The notes under the pieces: model-generated
Told to the model about the DNA's origin: nothing
What the model saw: only the letters and a program-made list of their open reading frames with translations
The model's database searches: none
Shown: piece by piece, positions 62,530-64,000 of the stretch
How the letters are laid out: every line of letters begins with the position of its first letter
Position numbering within the stretch: position 1 is the stretch's first letter
DNA from: Myotis daubentonii
Lineage: Eukaryota > Chordata > Mammalia > Chiroptera > Vespertilionidae
Length of the DNA stretch: 64,000 nucleotides
Assembly (NCBI RefSeq): GCF_963259705.1
Contig: NC_081861.1
Coordinates: 110,080,102 to 110,144,101, forward strand
Direction of reading: 5' to 3'
Position numbers and translations under genes: made by a program

Positions 62530-63459
62530 CTTCAGTTTTAAATTCAAGCACCTTTAATTAGTCAACTTCAAAATTTAATTTCAGTGGTATTCTCTTTCTT
62601 GTTGCTGATAATATGCTAGTTCTTAAAGCTTTATTAGTGTACAAACTTTTCCATACTCTCACAAGACCGGCATTTCCCCACCTGTTTTATTTTGGCATAT
62701 AATACTAAGTATCAGCTCATTAGTCAACAAAGGAGGTGGGGCAGATCTTGATGGAGGGCACTTCTTACCTTGCAAGATTTGGATCTCTAAAGAGTGTTCC
62801 AGAATAGAGAACATATAAGTTGTTACTATGAAATACTGTACCACATTTTCAAACTATAATGTTTCTGGGAGTTCTGTCATAGTCTCATCTTTTTGCCCCC
62901 CATTCTGTTTTAGGGTCCCATATCCCCCCCCAAGAGAGCATACTATAGGATAAAGTCTTTACTTACCTAAGATTTAAATGGTTTTGGATATCTACACCTC
63001 TATTAGATCTTCATTTGCTTGCTTGACTGTATCTGCTCTTTCACTGTAGGTGATAAAGCCTTTTTTATAAACTACCACTGAGGCTTCTGGCTGTCTCACA
63101 CTTAGTATTTAACTTCATGTTAGTAGCTGCCTTTTTCTCATTATTCACCTGAAGAGCATCTGCATAACTTAGCAATAGTCAGTAAACTCTTCTGTCTTTG
63201 TATACATTGTTTTCATTATATTTTAAATACCTTAGTCATAATATACAACCATTCTTCTTCACCAGTGTGCTTTCCAAGAACATTTCTCATTATATATTTA
63301 GAATTTGTAACACCATCATTGATATACATTCTCTAAAATGGATCCCCAGTGATCTCTTGTGTAATCTATTCCCCTTGAGTAAAGTGCTTCTAAACAATAT
63401 AATGCACAAGGTATTACAATATTGCTAGTACTATTACTAAGCTTTCATAAGGTTATTCC
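62530..63459. other. Unassigned, possibly ERVL-associated
   Basis: AT-rich, no gene. It could be the region 3' of ERVL pol, since recognisable ERVL integrase-like sequence follows on the same strand. Confidence 0.35.
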
Positions 63460-64000
63460 TCTATTTTATAAAACTAGCTGCTTCAGGATGAAGGAGGATA
63501 TGAAAGATCATTGAATTATGTTATTATAGGCCCATCACTACACTTCATTTGCTGTTTAAATGAATTTCTTGATAAGAAGAAAGCTGTGTGTAATGACATT
63601 CTGTAAGTCCAAAAATGGTAGTTTTGGCAGAAAGATTGCATTTGGGGGGGGGGTCAGATCCATATAAGTGTATCTATTCCATAAGAATTAAATGCTGAAC
63701 CCTCTGTGATGAAACCAGTCTAGTGCAAGCATCCTGTCACTAGGTAGCTGACTGATCATCACAAGGAATGATGCCATATTAGGGTTCAATGTTGGTTTTC
63801 ACTGCTGGCAGATTGGGCACTCAGCAATAGCCACAACAATGTCAGCCTTGGTGAGTTAGAAACAATGTTACTAGATCTAAACATAATCTTCATATTTGCC
63901 ATTATGGCCACTTTGTTCATGAAGCCCTTAGGTAATAAGACAAGTGTTTGACAAAAGAGGCTGACTAGTATTCAAAGATTGGGTTAAACTGTCTATTTGA
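63460..64000 (-). mobile_element. Degenerate ERVL pol (integrase side), runs off the window
   Basis: The reverse strand resembles the ERVL integrase N-terminal region, the same part found in plus orientation at 7870-8190; for example both carry a GATGGCA/TGCCAT...CACAAGG-type block. Frames are broken and the element continues past 64000. A G9 run is at 63644-63653. Confidence 0.55.

Overview
This is mammalian nuclear DNA, almost certainly from a vespertilionid bat. Three diagnostic repeat types point there. HeliBat-type rolling-circle transposons occur in about 14 segments: 5' TC, an AATAAAAG head, a 3' GTGCAC...GTGCAC hairpin, a CTAG end, and insertion between A and T. Ves SINEs, derived from a tRNA, occur in three copies. 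A non-autonomous hAT element has CAGTGGTTGGC termini and an 8-bp target duplication. There is no bacterial or phage content and no intact protein-coding host gene.

The only host-gene-like locus is at 55506-57419 (minus). It is an intronless DEAD-box helicase frame of 637 codons that best matches DDX53 (CAGE), the X-linked retrogene of DDX43. The frame has no indel, and every helicase motif is legible. It is broken by two in-frame stops, at codons 9 and 347. If it is DDX53, the window is X-linked, which suits the very high L1 content. A promoter-like stretch with an RFX X-box and a CRE-like site lies just upstream.

Layout. 1-8 kb: unassigned AT-rich DNA, a composite Helitron, old L1 pieces, ERVL pol debris and simple repeats. 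8-13 kb: Ves SINEs and minus-strand L1s. 13.2-15.9 kb: three Helitrons abutting end to end. 17.97-31.9 kb: one old plus-strand L1M invaded by an ORF1-only HAL1-like element, two Helitrons, a nearly full-length young L1 (22431-29560, perfect 16-bp TSD) and a Ves SINE. 32-37 kb: further L1 and two Helitrons, one composite. 38-44 kb: minus L1, a BovB/RTE-like LINE relic, ERVL pol (minus) carrying Helitron, L1 and hAT insertions. 44-52.5 kb: minus L1s, one split by a class II ERV solo LTR that itself holds a Helitron. 52.5-55 kb: a 2.5-kb Helitron containing a 33-bp minisatellite. 55.5-58 kb: the DDX53 relic. 58-62.5 kb: an unusual minus L1 and an L1 5' piece. 62.5-64 kb: ERVL pol (minus).

The most interesting signal comes from comparing the plus L1 (22431) with the minus L1 (61414). 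The minus copy lacks exactly 1596 nt of 5'UTR, and in the plus copy that stretch begins with GT and ends with AG. The flanking exon-like pieces match; the first is 159 nt in both. The minus copy also ends in the middle of ORF2 with an A-rich tail 27 nt after an AATAAA. It therefore looks like a retrotransposed L1 mRNA that was both spliced in its 5'UTR and prematurely polyadenylated.
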